From Halovenus marina (GTDB lineage Archaea > Halobacteriota > Halobacteria > Halobacteriales > Haloarculaceae): a DNA stretch of 64,000 nt. The stretch is taken from positions 124,001-188,000 of the forward strand of contig NZ_JBLKNZ010000001.1 of NCBI RefSeq assembly GCF_051414115.1, written 5' to 3'. Below the pieces are notes generated by a model, which searched no databases, was not told the origin of the DNA, and saw nothing but the letters and a program-made list of their open reading frames with translations. This document shows positions 39,484-48,242 of this stretch, one piece after another; the first letter of the stretch is position 1, and every line of letters starts with the position of its first letter. The position numbers and the translations under genes were made by a program.

Positions 39484-41838
39484 CTACAGACGGTCCTGCT
39501 GGACCTCGTAGATGGTGACTGCGCTGTTCTCGAAGGCGACCGAAAGCGCTGGCCGGTCGGCAAACTCTCGCATGTCGGAAAACCGCTCTCGCTCGGCCGG
39601 TCCGACCCAGATGTAATCGATATTGTACTTCGCGAGCACGGCGGCCGCGTCCGCCCACGGCCCCTCGTAGACGGACTCGGCCTCGCTCGCCCGCCTGTCG
39701 TAGGCGTTCACGCCGCGGTAACCCGCCTGATGGTTCCAGCCAGCGACTGTCACAGCGTCGGTGAACACCGAGGCCGCGTTCTCCCAGCGGTAGTTGAACC
39801 ACGATGGGGCCTCGACGATGGTCGGGTTCGGCCGCTCGTCGAGCCAGTACATCGCCGCCATCTCCTCGCCCCGATAGGTGTCGTGGGCCGCGAGCGAGTC
39901 GAGCGTTCCCTCGGTTGGGTCGGCCCCCTCGAACCCGACGTAGTTGGTGGCGAGCAACCCGGCAAACGGCAGACTCGCGAGGACGACGCCGACGACCAGC
40001 ACGACGACGCCGACCGCAGCGACCGTCGACCGGTCAGGCAATCGTACATCGAACGAGTCCGATGTCGTCTCAGACCGCTGACTGCGAACGGCCGAACGGA
40101 GTCGGTCGCGGGACTCTGCGAGAAGCAGCGCCGCCATCGCGGCCACCCCGGCCGCGAGCAGCGTGTACCCCTGTACTGCGACTTTGAGTGTGGTGTTCCA
40201 GCGGATCCGTTCGAGCGGCCACACCTTCGCGTAGACGAGTTCGAGCGAGACGAGCAGCCCCAGCCCCGCGACCAGGAGCACGGCCGCGAATCCGCCCCGT
40301 TCTGTGCGGACGAGCCACCACGCACAGAGCAGGACGGGCAGCGACACCGCGATGACTGCGGCGTCGGCGATGAACAACCCCGCCACGAGCGCGAACGTGG
40401 CACCGACAGCCACAGCCGTCGCTGTCGGATTCGATCGGACGGCCGGGAGACTTCGGCCGAGCAGATAGGCTCCGGCGACTGCGAGGAGGCCACCGTACAT
40501 GAGGAGGAAGGGGAGCAGTTCCGTCCGCGGCGGGAAGAAACCGACCCCCTCGTTCGTGGGCACGCCACCGAGCAGGAACGGCGAGGCGATTGCGAACCCG
40601 ACGACAGCAACCGGAACTGTGAGAAGCGCTCCGAGTACGAGTCGCCACAGTTCGTCTGACAGTCGCCCCAGTATGTGACTGTCGGCAGGTCGTTCGGAGC
40701 CAGCCTCGGAAATCGAGAGGGTGTCGGATCTACCCAGCAGCGACGCTGGATGGGGTCCCGCCGCGATTGCGAGCCACGCAAGCCCGAGCGCTGTGGGGAA
40801 CGACCACGTGTTCATGAAGCCGAAGACGCCAGCGACGACGCCGAGGCCGCCGTAGAGAATGCCCGCCCGTCGCCACCGGTCTGATGCTGGGGTCAGATAG
40901 TAGCTGTACGCGAGCGCGGCCGCGACCAGGACGTAGCCGAGTGAGAGCGTGTGTCCGTGCAGGTCCGCCTTGATGAACGAGTACAGCGGAAACTCGTGGA
41001 GGCCGGCTTCGATGACGTATCTGGAAAAAAACCAGCTCCACTGCTCGCTCGATCCTTGCTCTGCGAGCGCCTGCGTCGCCGTCTCGAAGTGGGGAATCCC
41101 GCCGAATGCGGCGTCTGCGTATCGCTCGCCAACGTTCGTCGGAAGGCGACCCAGAAGCTGTCGAACCGCCGGAACGAGGGTTCCGCCGAACGCGACCAGA
41201 ACGACCCCGAGCGCCCCGCCGGTGCGAAAGGAGCGGTCTGCCGACGCGACGACCGATCCAACGAGGCCGTAGGCAGACACCACGAGCACGCTGAAAAACG
41301 TCGCCAGCCCGAGGTTGTATCCGATCCGCAGTTCCGTCCCGGAGAGCACGGACAGCCCCGCGACCTGCAGTTGCGTCCCGTAGTAGTAGCGGATCTGCTC
41401 GCCAGCAAACCAGAAGTCCTCGGGGGGTAACTGTTCAGTGCCTACGAGGGAATTTGTTAGCCCGTAGTGCAGGAACTGCTCGCCGCCCCGGGGCGTTATT
41501 GTCCCGTGATTTGTTGCCCAGATTGCGTAGATGCAAAAACCGACGAGCATGACGCCGTACGATCCGGCGACTGCACGCCAGTTCGGAACGTATCCTTTCC
41601 AGTAGGCGAGCAGGGAGAGCGCAGCGACGACCACCACGCCGAGTACGACCGTGTGGCGGCCGAAGGTAACCTGGCCGACGAGAAAGACGACAGTCGCCCA
41701 CACAAGCAGTGCGGTCGGAAGCGAAAACGCGGCACCCCGGCGCGGCAGGCGGGCGAACACGAAGGCAGACAGCGGCGCGCCGACGACGGTCAACACCGCC
41801 AGCATGACCGCCCAGCGTGCGAGGGGGAGCGCCTCCAT
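39484..41838 (-). CDS. DUF2298 large polytopic membrane protein (GT-C-like)
   Basis: A 784-residue membrane protein with about 16 hydrophobic segments, first at LARWAVMLAVLTVVGAPLS. Family-typical motifs are FWFAGEQIRYYYGTQLQVA in the first large external loop (about 120-140), FPLYSFIKADLHGHTLSL (about 280-300) with Asp and His, and a C-terminal soluble part with YRGVNAYDRRASEAESV and IDYIWVGPAERERF. DUF2298 proteins resemble GT-C glycosyltransferases that use lipid-linked sugars; the substrate is not known. Single gene with promoter in the gap before Kae1-Bud32. Confidence 0.88.
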   Translation of the reverse strand: MEALPLARWAVMLAVLTVVGAPLSAFVFARLPRRGAAFSLPTALLVWATVVFLVGQVTFGRHTVVLGVVVVAALSLLAYWKGYVPNWRAVAGSYGVMLVGFCIYAIWATNHGTITPRGGEQFLHYGLTNSLVGTEQLPPEDFWFAGEQIRYYYGTQLQVAGLSVLSGTELRIGYNLGLATFFSVLVVSAYGLVGSVVASADRSFRTGGALGVVLVAFGGTLVPAVRQLLGRLPTNVGERYADAAFGGIPHFETATQALAEQGSSEQWSWFFSRYVIEAGLHEFPLYSFIKADLHGHTLSLGYVLVAAALAYSYYLTPASDRWRRAGILYGGLGVVAGVFGFMNTWSFPTALGLAWLAIAAGPHPASLLGRSDTLSISEAGSERPADSHILGRLSDELWRLVLGALLTVPVAVVGFAIASPFLLGGVPTNEGVGFFPPRTELLPFLLMYGGLLAVAGAYLLGRSLPAVRSNPTATAVAVGATFALVAGLFIADAAVIAVSLPVLLCAWWLVRTERGGFAAVLLVAGLGLLVSLELVYAKVWPLERIRWNTTLKVAVQGYTLLAAGVAAMAALLLAESRDRLRSAVRSQRSETTSDSFDVRLPDRSTVAAVGVVVLVVGVVLASLPFAGLLATNYVGFEGADPTEGTLDSLAAHDTYRGEEMAAMYWLDERPNPTIVEAPSWFNYRWENAASVFTDAVTVAGWNHQAGYRGVNAYDRRASEAESVYEGPWADAAAVLAKYNIDYIWVGPAERERFSDMREFADRPALSVAFENSAVTIYEVQQDRL

Positions 41839-41914
41839 ACGATTCGATCGTTCTGTCAGGGTGTATATGCCTTCTGGACGCGTGTCCAGTTACGCCAGTT
41901 GCTTACTTCCTCGG

Positions 41915-43522
41915 CTACTGATACCGGCCGCGCCCCTCGATTGCGGCGAGACTCGCAAGCACCGCCTCGTTGCCGACGTCGCCGTAGGTGGCTTCGAGCG
42001 TCTCTCGGAGTTGCTCCGCCCGTGTGCTCGTTCCCGCGAGGCTTTGTGCGAGGACGTGGAGATCCATCGCGTGGTCCTCGGGGTCCTGCGTGTAGTAGCC
42101 GAGTCCGAAATCGATCAGATAGATCTGGTCGCCGACGCGGACGTTTCGGGTGGTCGGGTCACCGTGGACGAACCCCGCGTCGTGAATCGTCGCGAGATGG
42201 CGCGCGAGCGTCTCGACGTGGGACGCTTCGAGCGCATCGCGCAGGTCGGAGTGGCCGACCGTCTGGAAAGTGATCGTCGAGGTGTCCGGGTCGATATCTC
42301 GGATTACTGGTGTCGGAACGCCGAGTCGTCTGGCCTCGGTCGTGAGGCGTGCCTCCTGTCGGGTGCGCTCGCGCCGCAATCGCTCGTCCAGATTCCGGTG
42401 GCGATACGTCCGCGGCAGTCGCCGTTTCACCACTTCGTCGTCGGTGATGTGGACCGTCGCTTCCGCCCCCTGGACGGTCCCCGTCGCCGGTCGCCTCGGT
42501 GGACTGTCGGGGTCGCGCCAGGTCACCGCAACCTCGTCGGGTCGGAAGTCGGCGTCGATCGTCGACTCTTCGATTGCGATGGTGTCGCCTGCGGCGTACA
42601 TCTTCGCCCCGAGGACGGCGATCATCCCGGCGTTGTCGCGCAACAGTCGGTCTTCTGGGGCGAAAAAGTCCGCGCCGCGGTGGTCGCACATCTCGGTGAG
42701 CATTCCCTGGAGACGCTCGTTCTGTCCCACGCCGCCGCCGAGGACGAGTTCGTCACGCCCGGTCAGCGAGAGCGCACGCTCTGACACTTCCGTCAGCATC
42801 GCGAAGATGTTCTCCTGGAGGCTGTAGCAGATGTCCTCGACTGCCTCGCCGTCGTCGTAGGCCTCCTTCGCGGCGGACATAATTCCTGAGAAGGAAAAAT
42901 CCATCCCCTTGACGACGTAGGGCAGGTCGATGTACGACCCATCCTCGGCGGCGGCTTCGACCTTCGGGCCGCCGGGGTGTGACCACCCGACGTGGCGGGT
43001 GAACTTGTCGATGGCGTTGCCGACACCGGTGTCCATCGTCTCACCGAGCACCCGATACCGGCCTGTCTGATAGGCCAGCGCGTGGGCGTTCGCGCCGCTC
43101 GCGTTGAGACAGACCGGCGCGTCAAAGCCCGAGCGGTGACGACCGATTTCGAGGTGGGCGACCATGTGGTTGACGCCCACGAGCGGAACGTCGAGTCGCT
43201 GTGCGAGCGCTCTGGCGCTGGTCCCCACGAGTCGGAGACACGGCCCGAGTCCTGGTCCACGCGAAAAGGCCACCGCGTCGATAGCGGGCCGTCGGTCCTC
43301 ACCCATCTCTCGGGCGCGCTCCAGGGCCGTTTCGATGACTGCTGGGAGTGCGTCGGACATGTGCTCGGCGGCCTCGCGCGGATGGAGGCCGCCGCTGTCC
43401 GGGACGTACGCCTCGGTTTCGATGTCGACCGTGTCAGCACCAGCATCGTAGACGGCCGCGCTCGCCGCCCACGCAGTTCCCTCGATGCCGAGCACGCGAA
43501 CGTCCCCAGAGTTGCCGCTCAT
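41915..43522 (-). CDS. Kae1-Bud32 fusion: tRNA threonylcarbamoyladenosine synthesis protein
   Basis: Core of the archaeal KEOPS complex, making t6A37 in tRNA. The 535-residue fusion has a Kae1/TsaD ATPase part (1-335: VLGIEGTAWAASAAVYD, metal His119 and His123 in GVNHMVAHLEIG, DFSFSGIMSAAKEA, GGGVGQNERLQGML, RDNAGMIA with the metal Asp) and a Bud32 kinase part (about 345-535: GAEATVHITDDEVVKRRLPR, FVHGDPTTRNV, LIDFGLGYYTQDPEDHAMDL). Fusion is the usual form in haloarchaea. The Kae1 glycine loop reads SGANAHALA. The ATG at 43522 gives the conserved start MSGNSGDVRVLGIEGT. Confidence 0.95.
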   Translation of the reverse strand: MSGNSGDVRVLGIEGTAWAASAAVYDAGADTVDIETEAYVPDSGGLHPREAAEHMSDALPAVIETALERAREMGEDRRPAIDAVAFSRGPGLGPCLRLVGTSARALAQRLDVPLVGVNHMVAHLEIGRHRSGFDAPVCLNASGANAHALAYQTGRYRVLGETMDTGVGNAIDKFTRHVGWSHPGGPKVEAAAEDGSYIDLPYVVKGMDFSFSGIMSAAKEAYDDGEAVEDICYSLQENIFAMLTEVSERALSLTGRDELVLGGGVGQNERLQGMLTEMCDHRGADFFAPEDRLLRDNAGMIAVLGAKMYAAGDTIAIEESTIDADFRPDEVAVTWRDPDSPPRRPATGTVQGAEATVHITDDEVVKRRLPRTYRHRNLDERLRRERTRQEARLTTEARRLGVPTPVIRDIDPDTSTITFQTVGHSDLRDALEASHVETLARHLATIHDAGFVHGDPTTRNVRVGDQIYLIDFGLGYYTQDPEDHAMDLHVLAQSLAGTSTRAEQLRETLEATYGDVGNEAVLASLAAIEGRGRYQ

Positions 43523-43625
43523 TAGCCGTCTCTCCGTCAGCGAGCGAAAAGACGACTTCGATATCCCGAAGAAGAGCAGTTCGCGGATAGCCACACTAAT
43601 TATCGATGCGGGAGAAGGTACGCAT

Positions 43626-43985
43626 ATGAGTCAGAAACCGGACTTGGCGTCGCTTTCGTTTACGCAGCGAGTTGTCCTTCTCGGCCTCGTCGACGAGGCA
43701 CGGGACAGCGAGATGCCGGTGACCGCACTGGAGATCAAAAGCCGATGTACGAGCCTTCTGGATCTGGTCGAGGTCGAATCGCTGAGCACGCCCGGAGAAC
43801 AGGACATCATGCGAGCGCTGAACGGGCTGAGCGCGGACCCCGCTATCGAGGAACACACAAATCAACAATCACCGGCGGGCAAGGGTCGGCCGCGGTACTC
43901 CCTCGCTGCAGACGGCGACGCGATTCTCGAACTGCTGGCGGAGGACGACCGCCTCGCTGATGCTATCGCGGCCGTCAGCGAGTGA
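43626..43985 (+). CDS. Winged-helix protein, unknown target
   Basis: A 119-residue soluble protein of winged-helix type: SLSFTQRVVLLGLVDEARD (helix 1), PVTALEIKSRCTSLLDLVEV (helices 2-3), a helix EQDIMRALNGLSADPAIEE, and a wing-like hairpin GKGRPRYSLAADGDAILELL. It could bind DNA. It is divergent from Kae1-Bud32, whose promoter it shares (103 bases between starts), so it may regulate that gene or simply be a neighbour. I cannot name the family. Confidence 0.7.
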   Translation: MSQKPDLASLSFTQRVVLLGLVDEARDSEMPVTALEIKSRCTSLLDLVEVESLSTPGEQDIMRALNGLSADPAIEEHTNQQSPAGKGRPRYSLAADGDAILELLAEDDRLADAIAAVSE

Positions 43986-44052
43986 TGCTGCTGTTCGGGA
44001 GTGGCGCTGCTACCGGAATGATTCGCTGAAAAACGCCGATACCGCCTGCCCC

Positions 44053-44187
44053 TTACTTCCACTCGGTGTAGCCACACTTCCCACAGTGAAGTCGGTCACC
44101 GTGGTCTGCGAGAAACGAGTCGCCACAGCGGTCACAATGCTGGCGGTCAGTCGTGCCATCCTCGCCGTATAGTTCGTAGCGGGGCAT
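44053..44187 (-). CDS. rps27ae: 30S ribosomal protein S27ae
   Basis: A 44-residue zinc-ribbon ribosomal protein, read directly: MPRYELYGEDGTTDRQ then HCDRCGDSFLADHGDRLHCG and KCGYTEWK. The four cysteines form C-x2-C-x14-C-x2-C, the zinc site of S27ae, and archaeal S27ae has this length. The ATG is directly after the rps24e stop codon (stop 44189-44191, ATG 44187), and in archaea these two genes are typically adjacent. Note that ORF callers with a 60-residue limit miss it. Confidence 0.95.
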   Translation of the reverse strand: MPRYELYGEDGTTDRQHCDRCGDSFLADHGDRLHCGKCGYTEWK

Positions 44188-44188
44188 T

Positions 44189-44509
44189 TCAGGCCTCCTC
44201 GCCCTCGTCTTCGGCCGGGGCATCGCCGTCTGCGGTTATCTTGTTCCGTTCGAGCATGTGGTCCTGCTCGACGTCGAGCGCGTGGTCGGGCGACTCGTAG
44301 ACCTTCGCGTAGCCGACAGTCTTTCGCATCCCGAACTTCGTGTCGAGTTCGTGCACGACGACTTCCTTCGAGTCCTTGTTGAGCTTTGCCGCGAGCGAGT
44401 CACGCACGGAGAGTCGCGACGGCGTGGCTTCCTCGTGGGTCAACTCGAAGCGAACGTCTGTTCGATGCAACATGGGATTTTCGTCCTCCGCCTTGATCTC
44501 GATGTCCAT
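44189..44509 (-). CDS. rps24e: 30S ribosomal protein S24e
   Basis: A 106-residue small-subunit protein. The fold-defining parts are MDIEIKAEDENPMLHRTDVRF, SRLSVRDSLAAKLNKDSKEVVV and GMRKTVGYAKVYESPDHAL, which match the archaeal/eukaryotic S24e family, plus an acidic haloarchaeal tail ending DGDAPAEDEGEEA. It is the first gene of the rps24e-rps27ae pair; the gene start at 44509 follows a short GC-poor stretch suitable for a promoter. Confidence 0.95.
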   Translation of the reverse strand: MDIEIKAEDENPMLHRTDVRFELTHEEATPSRLSVRDSLAAKLNKDSKEVVVHELDTKFGMRKTVGYAKVYESPDHALDVEQDHMLERNKITADGDAPAEDEGEEA

Positions 44510-44638
44510 AGTCTTGCCCTAGAATCCCCGCGAACCGCCTAAAAGGATTTCGATGCGGGGAATCGCAGGATTGTGCCGACGCGCGAACTTTGCTATTTGG
44601 TACCAACTACTAAGCCGCAGTACTTCGTTTATTATGAT

Positions 44639-45766
44639 GTGAAAAGCAACTACACGCTCTTTCGAATCTGGGGCATTCCGATCCGAGTGAACATCTCGCT
44701 GCTGGTGTTCCTGCCGATTCTCGCGTGGTTGATCGGGAGCGGCACCCAACTTGGGGTCTACACGGACCTCATAAACGCAGTCACACCGGCTTCAGTCGAC
44801 GAGGTCGCACTCGCCGAACAGGACCGCTGGGTCGTCGGAGTCTCCGCCTCCGTCGGACTCTTTGCGAGCGTGGCCGTCCACGAACTCGGTCACTCGTGGA
44901 TGGCGATGCGATACGGGATCGGTGTCGAGTCGATCACCCTGTGGATCCTCGGCGGACTCGCCAGTCTCGCGGAGATGCCAAAGGAGTGGAACCGCGAGTT
45001 CTGGATCGCTATCGCTGGTCCCGTGACGAGTGTCCTGCTCGGGGCCGTTTCCTTCGCCGCGCTGTATGCCATCCCCTCGGACCTGACGCTCGTCGTGTTC
45101 GTGGTCGGCTTTCTCGCGGTGATGAACATCTTTCTCGCCGTGTTCAACATGCTCCCTGCCTTTCCGATGGATGGCGGGCGGATTCTCCGGGCACTGCTCG
45201 CTCGCCGTCGCTCCTACGTGAGCGCGACACAGACCGCCGCGCGCATCGGGACCCTCTTTGCGTTCCTGTTTGCCATCCTCGGCGTACTCGCACTCAGCCC
45301 GATCATGCTGTTGCTCGCGCTGTTTATCTACGCCGCCGCAACCGGCGAGTCCCGGGCTGTCGTCCTCGGCGAACTGCTCGAAGGGCTTTCGGTCGCCGAT
45401 ATCATCGAACGCGAAGAGCCACTTCCTGCTGGTACCTCCGTCGAGGACGCGCTGGCTCGACTGCTCGGCGCTCGGCGGAGTGATATCGCCGTCGCTGAGA
45501 ACGGTCAGATCGTCGGAATCGTGACCGCAGAACGGTTGCGCGAGGTCGACCCCAACGCCTACGGGACGACGACCGTCGGTGAGATCGCGACGACGGACGT
45601 CCCGCGGATCGATGCCGAGACGAGTGCCTTCGACGGCATGTACGAACTGCTCTCCAGCAGACAGAATGTGGCACTGATCGAGCGTGACGGAGAACCGATC
45701 GGTGCTGTCTCGCGGGCCGATTTCGCGTCCGTGCTCGATATCCGCCGCGAGATGCTCTCACTGTGA
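44639..45766 (+). CDS. Site-2 protease (M50) with tandem CBS domains
   Basis: A 375-residue intramembrane metalloprotease. Six membrane segments are visible; VAVHELGHSWMAM (about residue 80) is the HExxH zinc motif and NMLPAFPMDGGRILRALLARR (about 175) is the second motif with the Asp ligand. The C-terminal 130 residues form two CBS domains (about 255-310 and 320-370), which bind adenine nucleotides and probably couple proteolysis to energy state. The start is a GTG at 44639, giving the N-terminus MKSNYTLFRIWGIPIRVN; no ATG fits. Substrate unknown; site-2 proteases often release membrane-tethered regulators. Confidence 0.9.
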   Translation: MKSNYTLFRIWGIPIRVNISLLVFLPILAWLIGSGTQLGVYTDLINAVTPASVDEVALAEQDRWVVGVSASVGLFASVAVHELGHSWMAMRYGIGVESITLWILGGLASLAEMPKEWNREFWIAIAGPVTSVLLGAVSFAALYAIPSDLTLVVFVVGFLAVMNIFLAVFNMLPAFPMDGGRILRALLARRRSYVSATQTAARIGTLFAFLFAILGVLALSPIMLLLALFIYAAATGESRAVVLGELLEGLSVADIIEREEPLPAGTSVEDALARLLGARRSDIAVAENGQIVGIVTAERLREVDPNAYGTTTVGEIATTDVPRIDAETSAFDGMYELLSSRQNVALIERDGEPIGAVSRADFASVLDIRREMLSL

Positions 45767-45793
45767 GTAATCTGAGGCCCGTGTACGACAGCC

Positions 45794-46801
45794 TCACCCC
45801 TCGTCGAGAACGGTGAGCAAGTGCGCGATATGCAGGCGGTCGGTGGTCCCCGTCTGCAGGTCCATGTCGATTTCGCCCGCCGTCCGGACGAGTTCGGCGA
45901 GTTCCCGCCCGGAGTAGCGCGACCGGGCGACGTCGAGGACGTCAGCGAGGACTTCGCTCCCGCTGTAGCCCTCGTCGACGAGTAACTCGTCGAGCGTCGA
46001 CCGGGCGTCGGTAAAGGACCCGGCCTCGGCGTCGGCGATCATCTCCTGAACGCGTTCGTCGACGCCGACCGAGGAGAGCGTCTCGTAGGCCGCCTGCATC
46101 GTTATCTCGCCTTCCTGCTCGGCGGTCGTCTGCGCGCTCAGGATCGCTCGCCGGAGGTCACCGCCCGACGCGCCCGCGACGTATTCCAGCCCGTCGTCCT
46201 CGTACTCGACGCCCTCGGCCTCGACGATGGATTCGAGTACAGTGACGATCTCCGCCCCCGTCGGCGCGCGAACCGGGATCGGATAGCAGCGCGAGCGGAT
46301 CGGTGCGATGAGCGAGGAGGGTTGACGCGTCGCGATGACGAACTGGGTTGCCTCGTGGTACTGCTCCATCACCCGGCGAAGTGCCTGCTGGAAGTCCTCG
46401 CGCATCCCCTCGGCGTTGTCCAGCAGGACGGTCTTGTACTCGCCGCTCATCGGGGCATAGCTTGCGGACTCTTTGAGGACGTGATTGATCAGGTCTGCCT
46501 TCGAGGAGTTGCGCCGTCGCTTCGCGTCGATAAAGGACTCGAACCGCGGGTCCTGTGCAATCTCCTTCTTGCTCGAATCGAAGAAGTCCGCGACGTTGAT
46601 CTCGATGCGGTCGGCGTCGGGATGGGCGTGTGCTTCTCGGGTCAGCGCACGGATCGCAGCGGTCTTGCCGCTTCCCTTCGGTCCGTGCACGACCAGATTC
46701 ATCGGCTCTTCGAGCGCCCGCCTGAGGTTCTCTCGAACCTCCGACTGCGGGAGGTCGTCGATATCCGGCGAGTGTCGTTCGGTCCACAGCGGCCCGTCCA
46801 T
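45794..46801 (-). CDS. rfcC: Replication factor C small-subunit-like AAA+ protein
   Basis: A 335-residue clamp-loader-type AAA+ protein starting MDGPLWTERHSPDIDDLP. Walker A GPKGSGKTAA (about 43-52) is intact, the Walker B region reads TVLLDNAEGM so the usual DEAD/DExx is DNAE, and the Arg-finger motif SRC (IRSRCYPIPV) is present near 160. The C-terminal collar follows (SSVGVDERVQEMIADAE). Haloarchaea have two small RFC subunits and one large; this fits the second, divergent small one. A GTG at 46822 would add seven residues. It is divergent from gcvPA. Confidence 0.87.
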   Translation of the reverse strand: MDGPLWTERHSPDIDDLPQSEVRENLRRALEEPMNLVVHGPKGSGKTAAIRALTREAHAHPDADRIEINVADFFDSSKKEIAQDPRFESFIDAKRRRNSSKADLINHVLKESASYAPMSGEYKTVLLDNAEGMREDFQQALRRVMEQYHEATQFVIATRQPSSLIAPIRSRCYPIPVRAPTGAEIVTVLESIVEAEGVEYEDDGLEYVAGASGGDLRRAILSAQTTAEQEGEITMQAAYETLSSVGVDERVQEMIADAEAGSFTDARSTLDELLVDEGYSGSEVLADVLDVARSRYSGRELAELVRTAGEIDMDLQTGTTDRLHIAHLLTVLDEG

Positions 46802-46913
46802 CACATCGTCGTTGGTGGCCACTGGCTACAAAGGTTTCCTCTCGGAGCGCCCGCTCGGTTCGACACCGCCGGGAACCGAAAACATTCCTTGCTCGCTTCC
46901 AAATGGGGGTGTA

Positions 46914-48242
46914 ATGGTCGAGGACACCGGAAGCCCGTACGCACCCCACACCGAATCGGAGACGGCCGCGATGCTCGATGCTGTCGGTGCCGACACCGAA
47001 GCCGACCTGTTCGATATCCCCCCATCCGTGCAGTTCGACGGTGACGTTGGAATCGACCCGGCGAGCGAACAAGCGGTGACCCGAGAGATGACGACCCTGC
47101 TCGAACGAAACGACGACCTCGTCGAATTTCTCGGTCGCGGTCACTACGACCACTTCGTCCCCTCGCTGGTGGACCACCTCGCCGACCGCCAGGAGTTTCT
47201 CACCTCCTACACGCAGTATCAACCCGAGATTGCGCAGGGATTCTTGCAGGCACTCTTCGAGTACCAGTCACTGCTGGTCGAACTCACCGGACTCGGCGTG
47301 GCCAACTGCTCGATGTACGACGCTGCGACGGCCCTTGGCGAGGCCGCGACGCTCGCGGACCGCGTTCGGTCGACGACCGGCGCGACGGTTCTCGTCCCGG
47401 CGCACCTGCGTGCAGGCAAGCGCCGCGTCCTGGAAAACTACGTCGACGGCCCCGGACTCTCCATCGACTCGTATCCGATGGACGACGGCGCGGTCGATAT
47501 CGACGCGCTCGCCGACCGAATGGACGACGACGTGTTGCTCGTCTACGCCGAGAACCCAACCGTTCGGGGCGTCATCGAGGAGTCGCTGTCTGCGATCGGA
47601 GACCTGACTGACGACCACGACGCGCTGTTCTGTCTGGGCTCGGACCCGGTCGCGCTCTCCGTCCTCGAAACGCCCGCGTCGGTCGGCGCGGACGTCGTCA
47701 TCGGCGAGGCCGGAACGCTCGGACTCGGGACGGCCTACGGGATGGGACTCGGTCTGTTTGTCACCCGCGAGGACTTTCTCCGGCAGGTTCCCGGCCGACT
47801 GGTCGGGGCGAGTACCGACGCGACGGAGCGGCGGGCCTACACGCTCACGCTCCAGACCCGCGAACAGCACATCCGCCGGGAGCGAGCCACCTCGAACATC
47901 TGTACGAATCAGGCGTGGCTCGCGCTTCGGGCGGCGATCCACGCTTCGCTCCTCGGTCCACAAGGACTCGTCGACACCGCAACTGACTGCATCGAACTGG
48001 CGCGCGAGACTGCAGACCGGATCGACAGCATTTCCGGAATCCGCGCTCCCGTGCACGACCGACACCACTTCCGGGAGTTCGTCGCACACACCGACCAGCC
48101 CGCGCCAGCCCTCGCGACAGAAGCCGCGACGGAAGGATACGCAGTCCACGCCGTCGACGAACATCTGCTGCAGGTGTGTGTCACCGAGACCAACGAGACG
48201 GCTGTCGACGGACTCGTTGCCGCACTCTCGGGGGTGGCTTGA
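46914..48242 (+). CDS. gcvPA: Glycine dehydrogenase (decarboxylating) subunit 1
   Basis: Alpha part of the two-subunit P-protein of the glycine cleavage system, which with gcvPB decarboxylates glycine and transfers the aminomethyl group to lipoyl GcvH. The 442-residue sequence has the family's N-terminal FLGRGHYDHFVPSLVDHL and SYTQYQPEIAQGFLQALFEY, SMYDAATALGEAA (about 130) and, at the end, QTREQHIRRERATSNICTNQ. It lacks the PLP lysine, which is in subunit 2. It overlaps gcvPB by one base (TGATG), so the subunits are coupled. gcvT and gcvH are not in this window. Confidence 0.95.
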   Translation: MVEDTGSPYAPHTESETAAMLDAVGADTEADLFDIPPSVQFDGDVGIDPASEQAVTREMTTLLERNDDLVEFLGRGHYDHFVPSLVDHLADRQEFLTSYTQYQPEIAQGFLQALFEYQSLLVELTGLGVANCSMYDAATALGEAATLADRVRSTTGATVLVPAHLRAGKRRVLENYVDGPGLSIDSYPMDDGAVDIDALADRMDDDVLLVYAENPTVRGVIEESLSAIGDLTDDHDALFCLGSDPVALSVLETPASVGADVVIGEAGTLGLGTAYGMGLGLFVTREDFLRQVPGRLVGASTDATERRAYTLTLQTREQHIRRERATSNICTNQAWLALRAAIHASLLGPQGLVDTATDCIELARETADRIDSISGIRAPVHDRHHFREFVAHTDQPAPALATEAATEGYAVHAVDEHLLQVCVTETNETAVDGLVAALSGVA

